In this document: positions 32,821-41,999 of the stretch, piece by piece
Layout: every line of letters begins with the position of its first letter
Position numbering within the stretch: the first letter of the stretch is position 1
Assembly: GCF_028736925.1 (NCBI RefSeq)
Contig: NZ_JAQZAT010000001.1
Coordinates: 248,001 to 312,000 of the forward strand
DNA from: Flavivirga sp. 57AJ16
Lineage (GTDB): Bacteria; Bacteroidota; Bacteroidia; Flavobacteriales; Flavobacteriaceae
Length of the DNA: 64,000 bases
Direction of reading: 5' to 3'
Program-made: the position numbers and the translations under genes
Notes under the pieces: generated by a model
Seen by the model: the letters and a program-made list of their open reading frames with translations, nothing else
What the model was told of the DNA's origin: nothing
Database searches by the model: none

Positions 32821-34149
32821 TTAGGTTATTGTAAATTTCACAAGTTTAATTCTCTTCTTGTCCAAAGCTTCTATTGTGAAAACGTAATTTTTAAAATTTA
32901 TTTTACTATTTAGTTTCGGAAAACTTCCAGATATTTCCAATACAAAACCTGCAATGGTTTCCGCTTCTCCTTTATTCTCTTCAAAAACAGTCTCATCTTC
33001 AACTCGAATAACTTTATAAAAATCTTTTAAGGCCGTCTTTCCTTCAAAAACAAAATTATTATCATCTAGCTTGGAATACATCAAGTCCTCATCATCAAAT
33101 TCATCGCTTATATCCCCCACAATTTCTTCAATAATATCTTCCAAGGAAATCAAACCGGAAGTACCGCCATATTCATCTACCACAACAGCTAAATGTACTT
33201 TTTTTTCTTGAAACTCAACCATTAAATCATCTAACTTCTTATTTTCAGGTACAAAGAAAGGCTCTCGTATTAAGCTTGCCCAATCAAACTGTTTTCTATC
33301 TATATAGGGCAATAAATCCTTTACATAAAGAATCCCTTTAATAGTATCTACATTATCCTTATAAACAGGAATTCTGGAATAGCCATTAGAAATTATTTCG
33401 GGCATGATCTCTGTATACTTTTGCTCTATATTTAACGCAAAGATATCTATTCGAGGGCGCATCACCTGTTTCGTATCTGTATTGCCAAAAGACACAATGC
33501 CCTGTAATATTTTATGCTCTTCTTTGGTGGTATCTTCTTCACTTGTTAACTCTAAAGCTTGAGAAAGCTGGTCAACACTTAAATTAGATTTTTGTTTTCC
33601 TAATTTATTATGAATCGTTAGTGTGACGCTCCGCATAGGCAAACTTACCGGAGACAATAACAAATCAAGAACTTTAAGAGGATATGCCATAAAAGAAGCA
33701 AATTTCACATTATTTCTACTGGCATAAATTTTAGGTAAGATTTCACCAAAAAGTAAAATTAGAAATGTTACAAGTATAACTTCCAAAAGGAATTTGAAAC
33801 TTATTTTGAAAAAATACAGATCAAAAACCACATCTATCTTGTCAAAAATAATCTCACCTAAAAAGGCAAACAAAATAACAATGGCTATATTTATAAAATT
33901 ATTTGCAACTAATATAGTAGCCAATAATTTTTTTGGACGTTCTAATAATTTTGATATAATTTCTATGCGTTTAGATTTCGCCTCTAAACGTTCATCAATA
34001 TCATTTCTATTAAGAGAAAATAAAGCCACTTCTGCTCCTGAAATAAGAGCGGAACAAACTAAAAGCAAAAACAACAGGACAAAACCAATAACAACTGAAA
34101 AATCAATTGCAATTAATAAAGACTTAAAACTCGGGGGGTCAGGATCCAA
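32821..34149 (-). CDS. gldE: Gliding motility-associated protein GldE (CorC/HlyC family)
   Basis: This 442-residue membrane protein has a DUF21 domain with about four helices (about 15-195), a CBS pair (about 215-340: MRPRIDIFALN, GYSRIPVYKDNVDTIKGILYVKDLL, LDDLMVEFQEKKVHLAVVVDEYGGTSGLISLEDIIEEIVGDI) and a C-terminal CorC_HlyC domain. GldE partially compensates gldD function in Flavobacterium johnsoniae and resembles magnesium-related CorC proteins. It lies between ssb and gldD, the usual flavobacterial arrangement. Confidence 0.93.
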   Translation of the reverse strand: MDPDPPSFKSLLIAIDFSVVIGFVLLFLLLVCSALISGAEVALFSLNRNDIDERLEAKSKRIEIISKLLERPKKLLATILVANNFINIAIVILFAFLGEIIFDKIDVVFDLYFFKISFKFLLEVILVTFLILLFGEILPKIYASRNNVKFASFMAYPLKVLDLLLSPVSLPMRSVTLTIHNKLGKQKSNLSVDQLSQALELTSEEDTTKEEHKILQGIVSFGNTDTKQVMRPRIDIFALNIEQKYTEIMPEIISNGYSRIPVYKDNVDTIKGILYVKDLLPYIDRKQFDWASLIREPFFVPENKKLDDLMVEFQEKKVHLAVVVDEYGGTSGLISLEDIIEEIVGDISDEFDDEDLMYSKLDDNNFVFEGKTALKDFYKVIRVEDETVFEENKGEAETIAGFVLEISGSFPKLNSKINFKNYVFTIEALDKKRIKLVKFTIT

Positions 34150-34175
34150 ATATTCTCTTTTTGGTTTAACTTAAA

Positions 34176-34625
34176 TTAAAATGGAAGATCATCGTTTTCT
34201 TCTCCAACAGGCTCACTATTTGATGGCTGGTTGGCAGCAGGGGTTTGAGTTGCGGGCTTATTAGCCACTGCATTATTTTCACTCTCCTTTTTGGTTGAAA
34301 GAAATGTAAAATCGTGACACTGTACCTCTGTAGAATATCTTTCATTGCCACTATCGTCTTGCCATTTTCTGGTTTTTAACCTACCTTCAACATACACCTT
34401 ATCGCCTTTACTTAAATACTTTTCACATATTTCAGCCCCTTTATTTCTAACAACAATGTTGTGCCATTCTGTATTTGTAACACGCTCGTTGGTTTGTTTA
34501 TTTGTATACGTTTCATTTGTGGCCAAAGGAAACCGGCCAATACAGCCGCCTCCTTCAAAGTAATGCATTTTTACTTCATCTCCTAAATGCCCAATCAGCA
34601 TGACTTTATTCAATGTTCCAGACAT
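34176..34625 (-). CDS. ssb: Single-stranded DNA-binding protein
   Basis: SSB coats single-stranded DNA in replication and repair. The 149-residue protein has the OB fold (MLIGHLGDEVKMHYFEGGG, TEWHNIVVRNKGAEICEKYL, KGDKVYVEGRLKTRKWQDDS), a flexible tail and the protein-recruiting tip NDDLPF. A TAATTTTG box is at 34648-34655 on the minus strand. It leads gldE and gldD. Confidence 0.97.
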   Translation of the reverse strand: MSGTLNKVMLIGHLGDEVKMHYFEGGGCIGRFPLATNETYTNKQTNERVTNTEWHNIVVRNKGAEICEKYLSKGDKVYVEGRLKTRKWQDDSGNERYSTEVQCHDFTFLSTKKESENNAVANKPATQTPAANQPSNSEPVGEENDDLPF

Positions 34626-34647
34626 AATTATTATTTGCTTTTGAACG

Positions 34648-34655
34648 CAAAATTA
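34648..34655 (-). promoter_or_regulatory. -7 box for the ssb-gldE-gldD unit
   Basis: TAATTTTG followed by CGTTC on the minus strand matches TAnnTTTG, 23 bp before ssb. The -33 region is not clear. Confidence 0.45.
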
Positions 34656-34802
34656 CAATATTGCATTTCATTTCTTTAAAATTAATAAAAAAATATGACT
34701 GTCCCATCCAAACTAATCAAAAATAAAAAATTCACCAATATTGTGATTTCCCAAGACAATTTTTGCAGACCCCTTAAATACCAAGGTGTTTGAAGATCAT
34801 TT

Positions 34803-35843
34803 TTAAAAATTAAAAGCTTCAATAAAATTTCCTATTAGAATGGGTACTGCATAATGATGTATTTCATTTGTTGAAATACCTTGATCCAAAAGTCTATTTA
34901 CATTTACAATCCAAAATTTGGTGTGTAAATGCTGATGGGACAATTTATGTACAACAACGTCTTTATTATATAGGGCTAATTTAAACGACATCCCTTTTAT
35001 TAAGTTGTGCTCCTTAATAAGAGGCTTCAAAGTATTTATATCTACGTTCGTTTTGGTTTCAATTAAAGGGAATTGATATAGATTTTGCCAAATACCCTTA
35101 CCCTTTCTTTTTTCTAAAACAGTCTTCCCATCTTCTGAAATAAATACCAAAAAATTAAAATACTTGTTTTTCGCTTTTGCGGATTTAATCTTAACTGGTA
35201 ATTCATTTATTATATTTTTATTGAAAGCCATGCACCCTTTATTAAAAGGGCATACATTGCAATCGGGATTTTGGGGCTTACATTGCATGGCTCCAAACTC
35301 CATAATAGCCTGGTTAAAATCTGCTGGTTTTTTTTTATCGATTAATTCTTGGGCCAGTGCTTTAAACTCTTTTGCTCCTTTTGAAGAATTTATAGGTGTG
35401 TCAATTCCAAAATACCTCGACAATACCCTATAAACATTCCCATCAACAACTGCAGCAACCTCGTTAAAACAGATAGACGCTATGGCACTTGCTGTATAAT
35501 CGCCTACTCCTTTTAACTTTAGCAAGTCTTTATAATTATTAGGGAACGCTCCTTTTAATTCTTTTACAATATATTTAGCCGCGGTATGTAAATTCCTGGC
35601 TCGTGAGTAATATCCCAATCCCTGCCATAATTTAAGTACATCACTTTCATCTGCCCTAGCAAGGTCAAAAACCGAAGGAAACTTTTCAATAAATGAGATA
35701 TAATATGGAAGCCCTTGATTAACTTGTGTTTGTTGCAAAATAATTTCCGATAACCATATACAGTAAGGATTTTTTGTTTGTCTCCAAGGAAGCTCACGCT
35801 TATTATTTGAATACCAGCGAATTAAAATTTCTGAAAATATCAT
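34803..35843 (-). CDS. mutY: A/G-specific adenine DNA glycosylase
   Basis: MutY removes adenine mispaired with 8-oxoguanine. The 346-residue protein has the N-terminal LPWRQTKNPYCIWLSEIILQ, the helix-hairpin-helix LKGVGDYTASAIASICF with VDGNVYRVLSR (catalytic Asp), four FeS Cys in CKPQNPDCNVCPFNKGC, and a C-terminal MutT-like domain (about 230-346). It is on the same strand as ssb but separated by about 180 bp without a gene. Confidence 0.96.
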   Translation of the reverse strand: MIFSEILIRWYSNNKRELPWRQTKNPYCIWLSEIILQQTQVNQGLPYYISFIEKFPSVFDLARADESDVLKLWQGLGYYSRARNLHTAAKYIVKELKGAFPNNYKDLLKLKGVGDYTASAIASICFNEVAAVVDGNVYRVLSRYFGIDTPINSSKGAKEFKALAQELIDKKKPADFNQAIMEFGAMQCKPQNPDCNVCPFNKGCMAFNKNIINELPVKIKSAKAKNKYFNFLVFISEDGKTVLEKRKGKGIWQNLYQFPLIETKTNVDINTLKPLIKEHNLIKGMSFKLALYNKDVVVHKLSHQHLHTKFWIVNVNRLLDQGISTNEIHHYAVPILIGNFIEAFNF

Positions 35844-35905
35844 TTATTGAATATATATAGCACACAAAAATAAACGTTTATAATCTTAAATTTTAATGAA
35901 TTAGG

Positions 35906-35938
35906 TTTGAAATATTGAATATTAAATTCCTATATTTG
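35906..35938 (+). promoter_or_regulatory. Promoter of the HU gene
   Basis: TTTG (35906-35909), a 21-bp spacer and TATATTTG (35931-35938) fit the Bacteroidota promoter, about 45 bp before the HU start. Confidence 0.7.
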
Positions 35939-35982
35939 CATCCCTCGAAATTGATAGTAACCTAAAAAAATAAAAAATTAAA

Positions 35983-36273
35983 ATGACGAAGGCTGATTTA
36001 GTAGCAAAAATTTCTGAAAAATTAGGAATTGAAAAAGGAGATGTTCAAGCAACTGTTGAAACATTTATGGAAGAAGTAAAAACTTCTTTAGAAAGTGGCG
36101 ATAATGTGTACTTAAGAGGTTTTGGAAGCTTCATTATAAAAACAAGAGCCGAAAAAACTGGTAGAAATATTTCTAAAAATACAACCATAAAAATACCTGC
36201 TCATAATATTCCTGCATTTAAGCCAGCAAAAGTTTTTGTTGAAGGCGTTAAAACAAATGTAGACGTTAAATAA
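35983..36273 (+). CDS. HU-family DNA-binding protein
   Basis: The 96-residue protein is a histone-like HU/IHF subunit: MTKADLVAKISEKLGIEK, FMEEVKTSLESGDNVYLRGFGSF and the DNA-binding arm RNISKNTTIKIPAHNIPAFKPAK. It packages and bends DNA. The arm differs from E. coli HU but keeps the Pro at its tip. A 30-residue basic ribosomal-type gene follows after 37 bp, and both are probably on one transcript. Confidence 0.95.
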   Translation: MTKADLVAKISEKLGIEKGDVQATVETFMEEVKTSLESGDNVYLRGFGSFIIKTRAEKTGRNISKNTTIKIPAHNIPAFKPAKVFVEGVKTNVDVK

Positions 36274-36310
36274 AGCATTAAAATAAATTATTAATTTAAA
36301 GACAGTATTT

Positions 36311-36403
36311 ATGCCAAGTGGTAAAAAACGTAAAAGACATAAGGTTGCAACGCATAAGCGTAAAAAACGAAGACGCGCTAACCGTCATAAAAAGAAAAAA
36401 TAA
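36311..36403 (+). CDS. AURKAIP1/COX24-domain small ribosomal protein (mS38-like)
   Basis: A 30-residue protein beginning MPSGKKRKRHKVATHKRKKR and ending RRANRHKKKK; about two thirds of its residues are Lys, Arg or His. This matches the AURKAIP1/COX24 family (related to mitochondrial ribosomal protein mS38), conserved in Bacteroidota and expected to be part of the ribosome. It is too short for ordinary gene finders. It sits 37 bp after the HU gene and is followed by a terminator. Confidence 0.85.
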   Translation: MPSGKKRKRHKVATHKRKKRRRANRHKKKK

Positions 36404-36407
36404 ATCA

Positions 36408-36436
36408 AAGAAGTAGTTAGATTAACTACTTCTTTT
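36408..36436 (+). terminator. Terminator after the HU/COX24-type genes
   Basis: AAGAAGTAGTTA, a 3-nt loop and TAACTACTTCTTTT form a perfect 12-bp stem followed by TTTT. Confidence 0.8.
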
Positions 36437-36466
36437 GGTTTTAGAAACAACAAAGTTCTTTGAAAT

Positions 36467-36510
36467 GAGTTCATTAAAAATATTAAACTTTTTTAGCGTT
36501 TTATGAACTC
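36467..36510. repeat. Inverted repeat with GAGTTCAT/ATGAACTC arms
   Basis: GAGTTCATTAAAA at 36467-36479 mirrors TTTTATGAACTC at 36499-36510 with one extra base. The same GAACTCAT motif occurs in the arms at 1657 and 30326. The rest of the gap to 36744 holds no gene that I can see. Confidence 0.5.
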
Positions 36511-36744
36511 CACGGATTTAAAAATCCTGTGAAATGTCTTAGCTAAAGTTAGTCTTGAATAACTAACATTAATTAAGGCATTCTATCTGGTAATAGGAAA
36601 CAATTTTTATTATCAGTTAAAAAATAATGTATAATCCATCTGTACAACTTGGTTTTTAGTTATTGGTTTTTAGTTTATAGTATTAAAACTGTGAACTGCT
36701 AACAAGTACTGTAAAGCTAGAAAGTATGGATAAAAATTAACTAA

Positions 36745-38289
36745 ATGGATAAAGAATTGATTATTCGATCTAGTTCCGACAATGTTGATTTTGCCTTATT
36801 AAAAGATGGAAAACTTATTGAATTACAAAAGGAAGAAGATAGTAATGACTTTTCTGTTGGTGATGTGTTTATAGCCAAGATAAGAAAAGCCGTTCCTGGC
36901 CTGAATGCTGCATTTGTTAATGTAGGTTACGAGAAGGATGCATTTTTGCATTATCACGATTTAGGACCAAAACTACCTTCCCTTTTAAAATTCACAAAAC
37001 GTGTAAGCACAGGTAAATTAAAAGATTTTTCTTTAAAAGACTTTCCATTTGAAAAAGATATTGAGAAAGACGGCAAAATTGTCGACGCCTTAAAATCTAA
37101 TCAATCGCTATTGGTACAAATAGTTAAAGAACCCATATCTACAAAAGGCCCTAGAATAAGCTCAGAGCTTTCTATTGCTGGTAGATATATTGTTTTAGTT
37201 CCTTTTTCCAGCCGTATTTCTATTTCTCAAAAAATAGAAGACAAAGAAGAAAAAGACCGATTAAAACGATTGGTAAAGAGTATAACTCCACCAGGTTTCG
37301 GTATTATTGTACGCACCGTAGCACAAGGCAGAAAAGTAGCTGAACTAGATAAAGATTTACAAAATTTGCTTAGTCGTTGGACGGCAATGTGTAAAAAGCT
37401 ACACAAAGCACATCATCCAAGTAAAGTACTAGGAGAAATGAATAAGGCCTCGTCTATTTTACGAGACATATTCAATGATACCTTTACAAGTATTTATGTT
37501 GATGATGAAGAGCTTTACATTCAAATTAAAGATTATGTGCAGGAAATTGCACCAAAAAAAGAATCAATAGTAAAATTGTATCAGTCTAAAGTTCCAATTT
37601 TTGAAAAATTTGGAATTGAAAGACAAATAAAAACTTCCTTTGGCAAAACCGTTTCTATGGCAAAAGGGGCATATCTCGTTATTGAACACACCGAGGCTCT
37701 ACATGTTATAGATGTAAACAGCGGAAACAGATCCAATAAAGCCAATAACCAAGAAGATACAGCATTAGAAGTTAATCTAATAGCTGCTACCGAAATGGCC
37801 CGTCAATTACGTTTACGTGATATGGGAGGCATTATAGTAGTAGATTTTATTGATATGACAAATGCAGAAAACAGGCAAAAATTATTTAACCATCTTCGTG
37901 ATGAAATGAAAGATGACAGAGCAAAACACAAAATATTGCCTCCTAGTAAATTTGGATTGATACAAATAACAAGACAACGTGTTCGCCCAGAAATGAACAT
38001 TAAAACCCGAGAGGAAAACCCTAACGGCTTAAATGGTTCTGAGGTTGAAGCACCCATAGGATTGGTGCAAAAAGTAACACACGATCTTGAACAACTATTA
38101 AAAAAAGACTATAAAAAGTTGACTTTAAACACACATCCTTTTATAGCAGCCTTTTTAACAAAAGGTTTTCCATCGATACGTTCAAAATGGTTTTTTGAAC
38201 ACAAAAAATGGGTCAAAGTTTTACCAAGAGATGCTTACACATATTTAGAATATCATTTTTTTGATAAAGATGGTAATCAAATTAAATAA
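36745..38289 (+). CDS. rng: Ribonuclease G/E family endoribonuclease
   Basis: The 514-residue protein matches RNase G and the catalytic half of RNase E: IAKIRKAVPGLNAAFVNVGYEKDAFLH (S1 domain), VQIVKEPISTKGPRIS, the DNase I-like domain with HVIDVNSGN, the catalytic VVDFIDM, the RQLRLRDMGG helix and HPFIAAFLTKGF. It processes rRNA and degrades mRNA. There is no long C-terminal scaffold, so RNase G is the better name. It follows HU after 470 bp of repeats and is ended by a clear terminator. Confidence 0.93.
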   Translation: MDKELIIRSSSDNVDFALLKDGKLIELQKEEDSNDFSVGDVFIAKIRKAVPGLNAAFVNVGYEKDAFLHYHDLGPKLPSLLKFTKRVSTGKLKDFSLKDFPFEKDIEKDGKIVDALKSNQSLLVQIVKEPISTKGPRISSELSIAGRYIVLVPFSSRISISQKIEDKEEKDRLKRLVKSITPPGFGIIVRTVAQGRKVAELDKDLQNLLSRWTAMCKKLHKAHHPSKVLGEMNKASSILRDIFNDTFTSIYVDDEELYIQIKDYVQEIAPKKESIVKLYQSKVPIFEKFGIERQIKTSFGKTVSMAKGAYLVIEHTEALHVIDVNSGNRSNKANNQEDTALEVNLIAATEMARQLRLRDMGGIIVVDFIDMTNAENRQKLFNHLRDEMKDDRAKHKILPPSKFGLIQITRQRVRPEMNIKTREENPNGLNGSEVEAPIGLVQKVTHDLEQLLKKDYKKLTLNTHPFIAAFLTKGFPSIRSKWFFEHKKWVKVLPRDAYTYLEYHFFDKDGNQIK

Positions 38290-38292
38290 TTT

Positions 38293-38326
38293 AAAAGCCT
38301 TACTATTTATTTAGTAAGGCTTTTTT
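38293..38326 (+). terminator. Terminator of rng
   Basis: AAAAGCCTTACTA, a short loop and TAGTAAGGCTTTTTT form a stem of about 13 bp followed by a T-run. Confidence 0.85.
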
Positions 38327-38525
38327 ATTTTGAATTAAAAAGGTTCATGATATTGATAAGTATTCATTAAAAGTCGAAAGACCATTAAAACCTGCTATTT
38401 AAATAGGTTTCGACAGAGCCTGTGCTGAGTTTACCGAAGTACTCAACCAGACAACCTGGATTAAATTATTGATAGCCTGTTCAATAATGTTATGCTTACA
38501 TCGAACTCTCGTTAAACACATTTCA

Positions 38526-39557
38526 TTATGGTGCCGGGTTAGGCATTATTGAATGCTGTTCGTTAATTTGATTCAACACCTCGTCACTCAGCTTTATGTT
38601 AATACTACCTATATTTTCTTTGAGCTGCGCTAAATTGGTGGCTCCAATTATAGTGCTGGTAACAAAGGGCTGTTGGGTTACAAATGCTAGCGACATTTGT
38701 GCCAATGACAAACCATGATCTTCAGCTATTTTCAAGTAAGCCCTTGTGGCATCTGCTGCCTGTTTTCCACTATATCTAGCAAACCTTGGAAATAATTTGA
38801 GTCTTGCATTAGCGGCCGCTTTACCTTTAATGTATTTCCCGGAAAGCACTCCAAATGCCATGGGTGAATATGCCAGCAAGCCTACACCTTCTCTCAAAGC
38901 TACTTCTGCGAGATCCGTCTCAAATGTTCTGGTCAACATAGAGTAAGCATTCTGAATAGTTATCACTTTGGGTAAATCGTGCTTTTTAGATTCTTCCAAA
39001 TAACGCATGGTTCCCCATGAATTCTCATTAGAAACACCAATATTCCTTATTTTCCCTTCTTTTATGGCATTATCTAAACTATGAAGGATTTCATTAAAAT
39101 TGTCTTTCCAATTACTATCATGCTCATAATTTCTAACACCAAATCGATTTGTATCTCGCTCTGGCCAATGTAATTGATATAAATCTATATAATCTGTTTG
39201 CAATCTTTTTAGCTCTAAATCTATAGCTTCTTTAATGGCATTGGGGCTGAATCCTGTTTTACGAATATGCGCTGTATAATCTCCTGGTCCTGCAATTTTA
39301 GAAGCTAAAACAACCTTATCCCTATTGCCAGTTTTTCGTAACCAAGTTCCAATAATTTTGCTAGTACGCCCACTTGTTTCTGCGGTTGCTGGCACTGGGT
39401 ACAACTCGGCCGTATCTATAAAATTAATACCTTGATCTAAAGCATAGTCTAATTGTGCATGCCCCTCGGCTTCTGTATTTTGGTTTCCCCATGTCATGGA
39501 ACCTAGGCAAAGTTCACTAACTTTTATATTGGTATTTGGTAGTGTTGTGTATTTCAT
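38526..39557 (-). CDS. Aldo/keto reductase, Tas-like
   Basis: The 343-residue NADPH-dependent oxidoreductase fits the Tas branch of the aldo/keto reductases: LCLGSMTWGNQNTEAEGHAQ, INFIDTAELYPVPATAE (catalytic Asp and Tyr), KIAGPGDYTAHI, YQLHWPERDTNRFG (catalytic His), VTIQNAYSMLTRTFE and PFVTSTIIGATNLAQLKENI. Its physiological substrate is unknown. It is flanked by dispersed repeat hairpins on the upstream side and stands alone. Confidence 0.92.
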   Translation of the reverse strand: MKYTTLPNTNIKVSELCLGSMTWGNQNTEAEGHAQLDYALDQGINFIDTAELYPVPATAETSGRTSKIIGTWLRKTGNRDKVVLASKIAGPGDYTAHIRKTGFSPNAIKEAIDLELKRLQTDYIDLYQLHWPERDTNRFGVRNYEHDSNWKDNFNEILHSLDNAIKEGKIRNIGVSNENSWGTMRYLEESKKHDLPKVITIQNAYSMLTRTFETDLAEVALREGVGLLAYSPMAFGVLSGKYIKGKAAANARLKLFPRFARYSGKQAADATRAYLKIAEDHGLSLAQMSLAFVTQQPFVTSTIIGATNLAQLKENIGSINIKLSDEVLNQINEQHSIMPNPAP

Positions 39558-39571
39558 AGTAAGCTTTTTTT

Positions 39572-39649
39572 GTCATTCCTGCGAAGGCAGGAATCTTTTT
39601 AATTGAAACTTCTGACTTTCTAGTGGATTCCTGCTTTCGCAGGAATGAC
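39572..39649. repeat. Inverted pair of GTCATTCCTGC hairpins plus interval
   Basis: GTCATTCCTGCGAAGGCAGG with AATC at 39572-39595 and the inverse GATTCCTGCTTTCGCAGG with AATGAC at 39626-39649 form two hairpins in opposite orientation 30 bp apart, like REP/BIME units. They belong to the same family as 8651-8674. Confidence 0.75.
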
Positions 39650-39687
39650 AAATCCTTTGGTTTTTTTTAGACGAAGCACAAAGATAA

Positions 39688-39722
39688 AAAACCTTTCAGG
39701 ATCAAATAATTCTGAAAGGTTT
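39688..39722. terminator. Hairpin AAACCTTTCAGG...CTGAAAGGTTT
   Basis: An 11-bp stem around an AT-rich loop lies between the OmpA-family and aldo/keto reductase genes. On the minus strand it would terminate the OmpA-family transcript; its T-run is weak. The remainder of the 301-bp gap holds a degraded GTCATCCTGAG-type repeat only. Confidence 0.6.
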
Positions 39723-39858
39723 AAAATAATGTTAAGGCTTCTTCTAAAACGTCATCCTGAGCTTTCGAAAAAAGCGTGAAAATCTTTTGTTCTTAAATTA
39801 ATCTTAACTTCAATCGAACAGATCGTCACAGTCGTCCCTTCTTCAAAATGACGTCATA

Positions 39859-40821
39859 TTATTGATCCTCATTTAACAGTTTAGATAATTCATCTAACTT
39901 TGGCGTTAAAATCACCTCAATACGTCTGTTTTTTGCTTTGCCTACTGCCGTATCATTTGAAGCAATAGGAGCAAATTCACCACGCCCAGCTGCTGTTAAA
40001 TTTTCAGGATTTATGGCCGTATTTTCTCTTAATATATTTACAATAGCTGTAGCACGCTTGGTCGATAAATCCCAGTTACCGCTTAATTGACCGTTCCCTT
40101 TATAGGGTACATTATCTGTATGCCCTTCAATTAAGACCGCTATATCTGGATTATCACCAAGCACATTTCCTAATTGTTGTACGGCTCTTCGCCCTTCATT
40201 ACCAACGGCCCAACTACCAGAACTAAATAATAACTTGTTTTCCATGGACACATATACTTTTCCGTCGCGTTGTTCTACGGTTAAACCTTTGCCTTCAAAA
40301 TCTGTTAAAGCCCTAGAAATAGCCTCTTTTAGATGTGTCATCGCTGCATCTTTTGAAGCTATAACCCGCTCTAGTTCTGCTACCCGGTTTGATCTGTCTT
40401 CCAATTCTTTTTTAAGTTTTTCTAAACGTGCATTTTCGGCAGCCAATGCTTGTTTTTTTGCTTCTAATTGTGCCAATAGCTCTCTGTTCTTTTTAGAATT
40501 TCTTGCTATGGCACTAGAACTATTTTTTTCTAAAGCATCGTAGGAGTTTTTTAGATTATCGTAATTGGATTTTGTGGCATTATAATCTGCTTGTAGTTTA
40601 TCGCGCTCCTGAATAGCTTCATCATAGGCTTTCTGAATTTGTTTCAATTCATTTTCTGCGGCATTTTTAGCACTTAAGAGCGCATCGTTTTCGCTAGAAA
40701 GCTTTCGGTTCTCCTCCTTTAAAGCACTATATTTATCTTCTAATTCTTTATATATTTTTGGTGACACACAATTCATTAAAAAAAATGAAGTAACTACTAA
40801 AATTAAAATGTTTTTTTTCAT
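39859..40821 (-). CDS. OmpA-family lipoprotein with coiled coil
   Basis: The 320-residue protein has a lipobox ending at Cys18 (FFLMNCVS), a long coiled coil (about 28-165, rich in Glu, Lys and Leu), then an OmpA/MotB peptidoglycan-binding domain (about 185-305): LFSSGSWAVGNEGRRAVQQL, VLIEGHTDNVPYKG, LSTKRATAIVNIL and GRGEFAPIASNDTAVGKAKN with RRIEVIL. It probably links the outer membrane to the cell wall. It lies on the same strand after xth, about 100 bp apart. Confidence 0.93.
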   Translation of the reverse strand: MKKNILILVVTSFFLMNCVSPKIYKELEDKYSALKEENRKLSSENDALLSAKNAAENELKQIQKAYDEAIQERDKLQADYNATKSNYDNLKNSYDALEKNSSSAIARNSKKNRELLAQLEAKKQALAAENARLEKLKKELEDRSNRVAELERVIASKDAAMTHLKEAISRALTDFEGKGLTVEQRDGKVYVSMENKLLFSSGSWAVGNEGRRAVQQLGNVLGDNPDIAVLIEGHTDNVPYKGNGQLSGNWDLSTKRATAIVNILRENTAINPENLTAAGRGEFAPIASNDTAVGKAKNRRIEVILTPKLDELSKLLNEDQ

Positions 40822-40923
40822 AATTTGATTTATTATCTTATTTATTTGAGTATCCAGTCTCAGTATTCAGTAGTTCTATAATTATACTTTTTTTGCTTAC
40901 TGCGACTGCAAACTGTTTACTGT

Positions 40924-41688
40924 TTACTTATTTTCAATTTCCAATAAAATTGGGCAATGGTCACTATGTACAGCGTCAGAGAGTATAACGGCTCTTTTTA
41001 TTTTTTCTTGTAATGGTGCTGCGACCATGGCGTAATCCAATCGCCAACCTTTATTATTCGCACGGGCATTAGCACGATAACTCCACCAGCTATATTGCTG
41101 AACATCTGTATTTAAATATCTAAACGAGTCTATAAACCCACTATTAATAAAACCTCCTACCCATTCGCGTTCTACTGGTAAAAACCCAGACACGCCTTTC
41201 ATTTTAGGGTTATGAATGTCTATTTCTTCATGACAGATATTATAATCGCCACAAATAACAAGATTTGGCACTTCTTCTTTAAGATTGTTTATATAAGCTT
41301 GAAACAGATCCATATACTCTAACTTATGATCTAAACGGGCATCATTGGTTCCAGATGGTAAGTACAGACTCATAACAGATACACCGTCAAAATCGGCACG
41401 TATATTGCGCCCTTCAAAATCCATCGACTCAATGCCTGTACCATATTCTACATGGTTGGGTTTTATTTTACTTAAAATAGCAACCCCACTATAGCCTTTT
41501 TTTTGGGCACTAAACCAGTAGTTATACTTATACCCCGCTTCGATAAAAACATTTAAATCCAACTGTTCTTTTAATGCCTTTATTTCTTGTAAACAAATAA
41601 CATCGGGGCTTGCGCTTTTCAACCAATCTACAAAACCTTTATTTATGGCCGCTCGAATACCGTTTACATTATATGATATGATTTTCAT
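40924..41688 (-). CDS. xth: Exodeoxyribonuclease III
   Basis: The AP-endonuclease/exonuclease of base-excision repair has 254 residues. Family motifs are all present: MKIISYNVNGIRAAINKGF, VICLQEIKALKEQLD (catalytic Glu), YSGVAILSK, VMSLYLPSG, VICGDYNICHEEIDIHNPK, WRLDYAMV and DAVHSDHCPILLEI (catalytic Asp-His). It is adjacent to the OmpA-family gene. Confidence 0.96.
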   Translation of the reverse strand: MKIISYNVNGIRAAINKGFVDWLKSASPDVICLQEIKALKEQLDLNVFIEAGYKYNYWFSAQKKGYSGVAILSKIKPNHVEYGTGIESMDFEGRNIRADFDGVSVMSLYLPSGTNDARLDHKLEYMDLFQAYINNLKEEVPNLVICGDYNICHEEIDIHNPKMKGVSGFLPVEREWVGGFINSGFIDSFRYLNTDVQQYSWWSYRANARANNKGWRLDYAMVAAPLQEKIKRAVILSDAVHSDHCPILLEIENK

Positions 41689-41999
41689 CTAATATGGTTA
41701 TTGTTTTTAATTGTTAGGTGTCATTTGCACAGCAAAGATCTTGCCAAGTATCAAAATCCTTAAAATATGTTCATTCCATCTAGCTAAAATAAATAATACG
41801 CTACTTTTATACCATCAAATAAAAATAAATTTTTATCTAGATTTCTTATTTACTGAAACTAGTTCAGCATAAATCTCGGGAAAGACAAATTTATTGGGAC
41901 GCCTTTAAATTGCTTTAAAGGTATTATATTCGTTATTACGGCAGATTTAGCAAATCATACTAACAAAATATTTTAAACTATTTGTAGTTTAATTATCTC
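41689..41999. other. Gap between xth and the large outer-membrane protein gene
   Basis: The gap holds a remnant of the CTGAAACAAGTTCAG repeat (ACTGAAACTAGTTCAG near 41858-41873) and otherwise AT-rich sequence with no gene that I can see. Confidence 0.4.
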
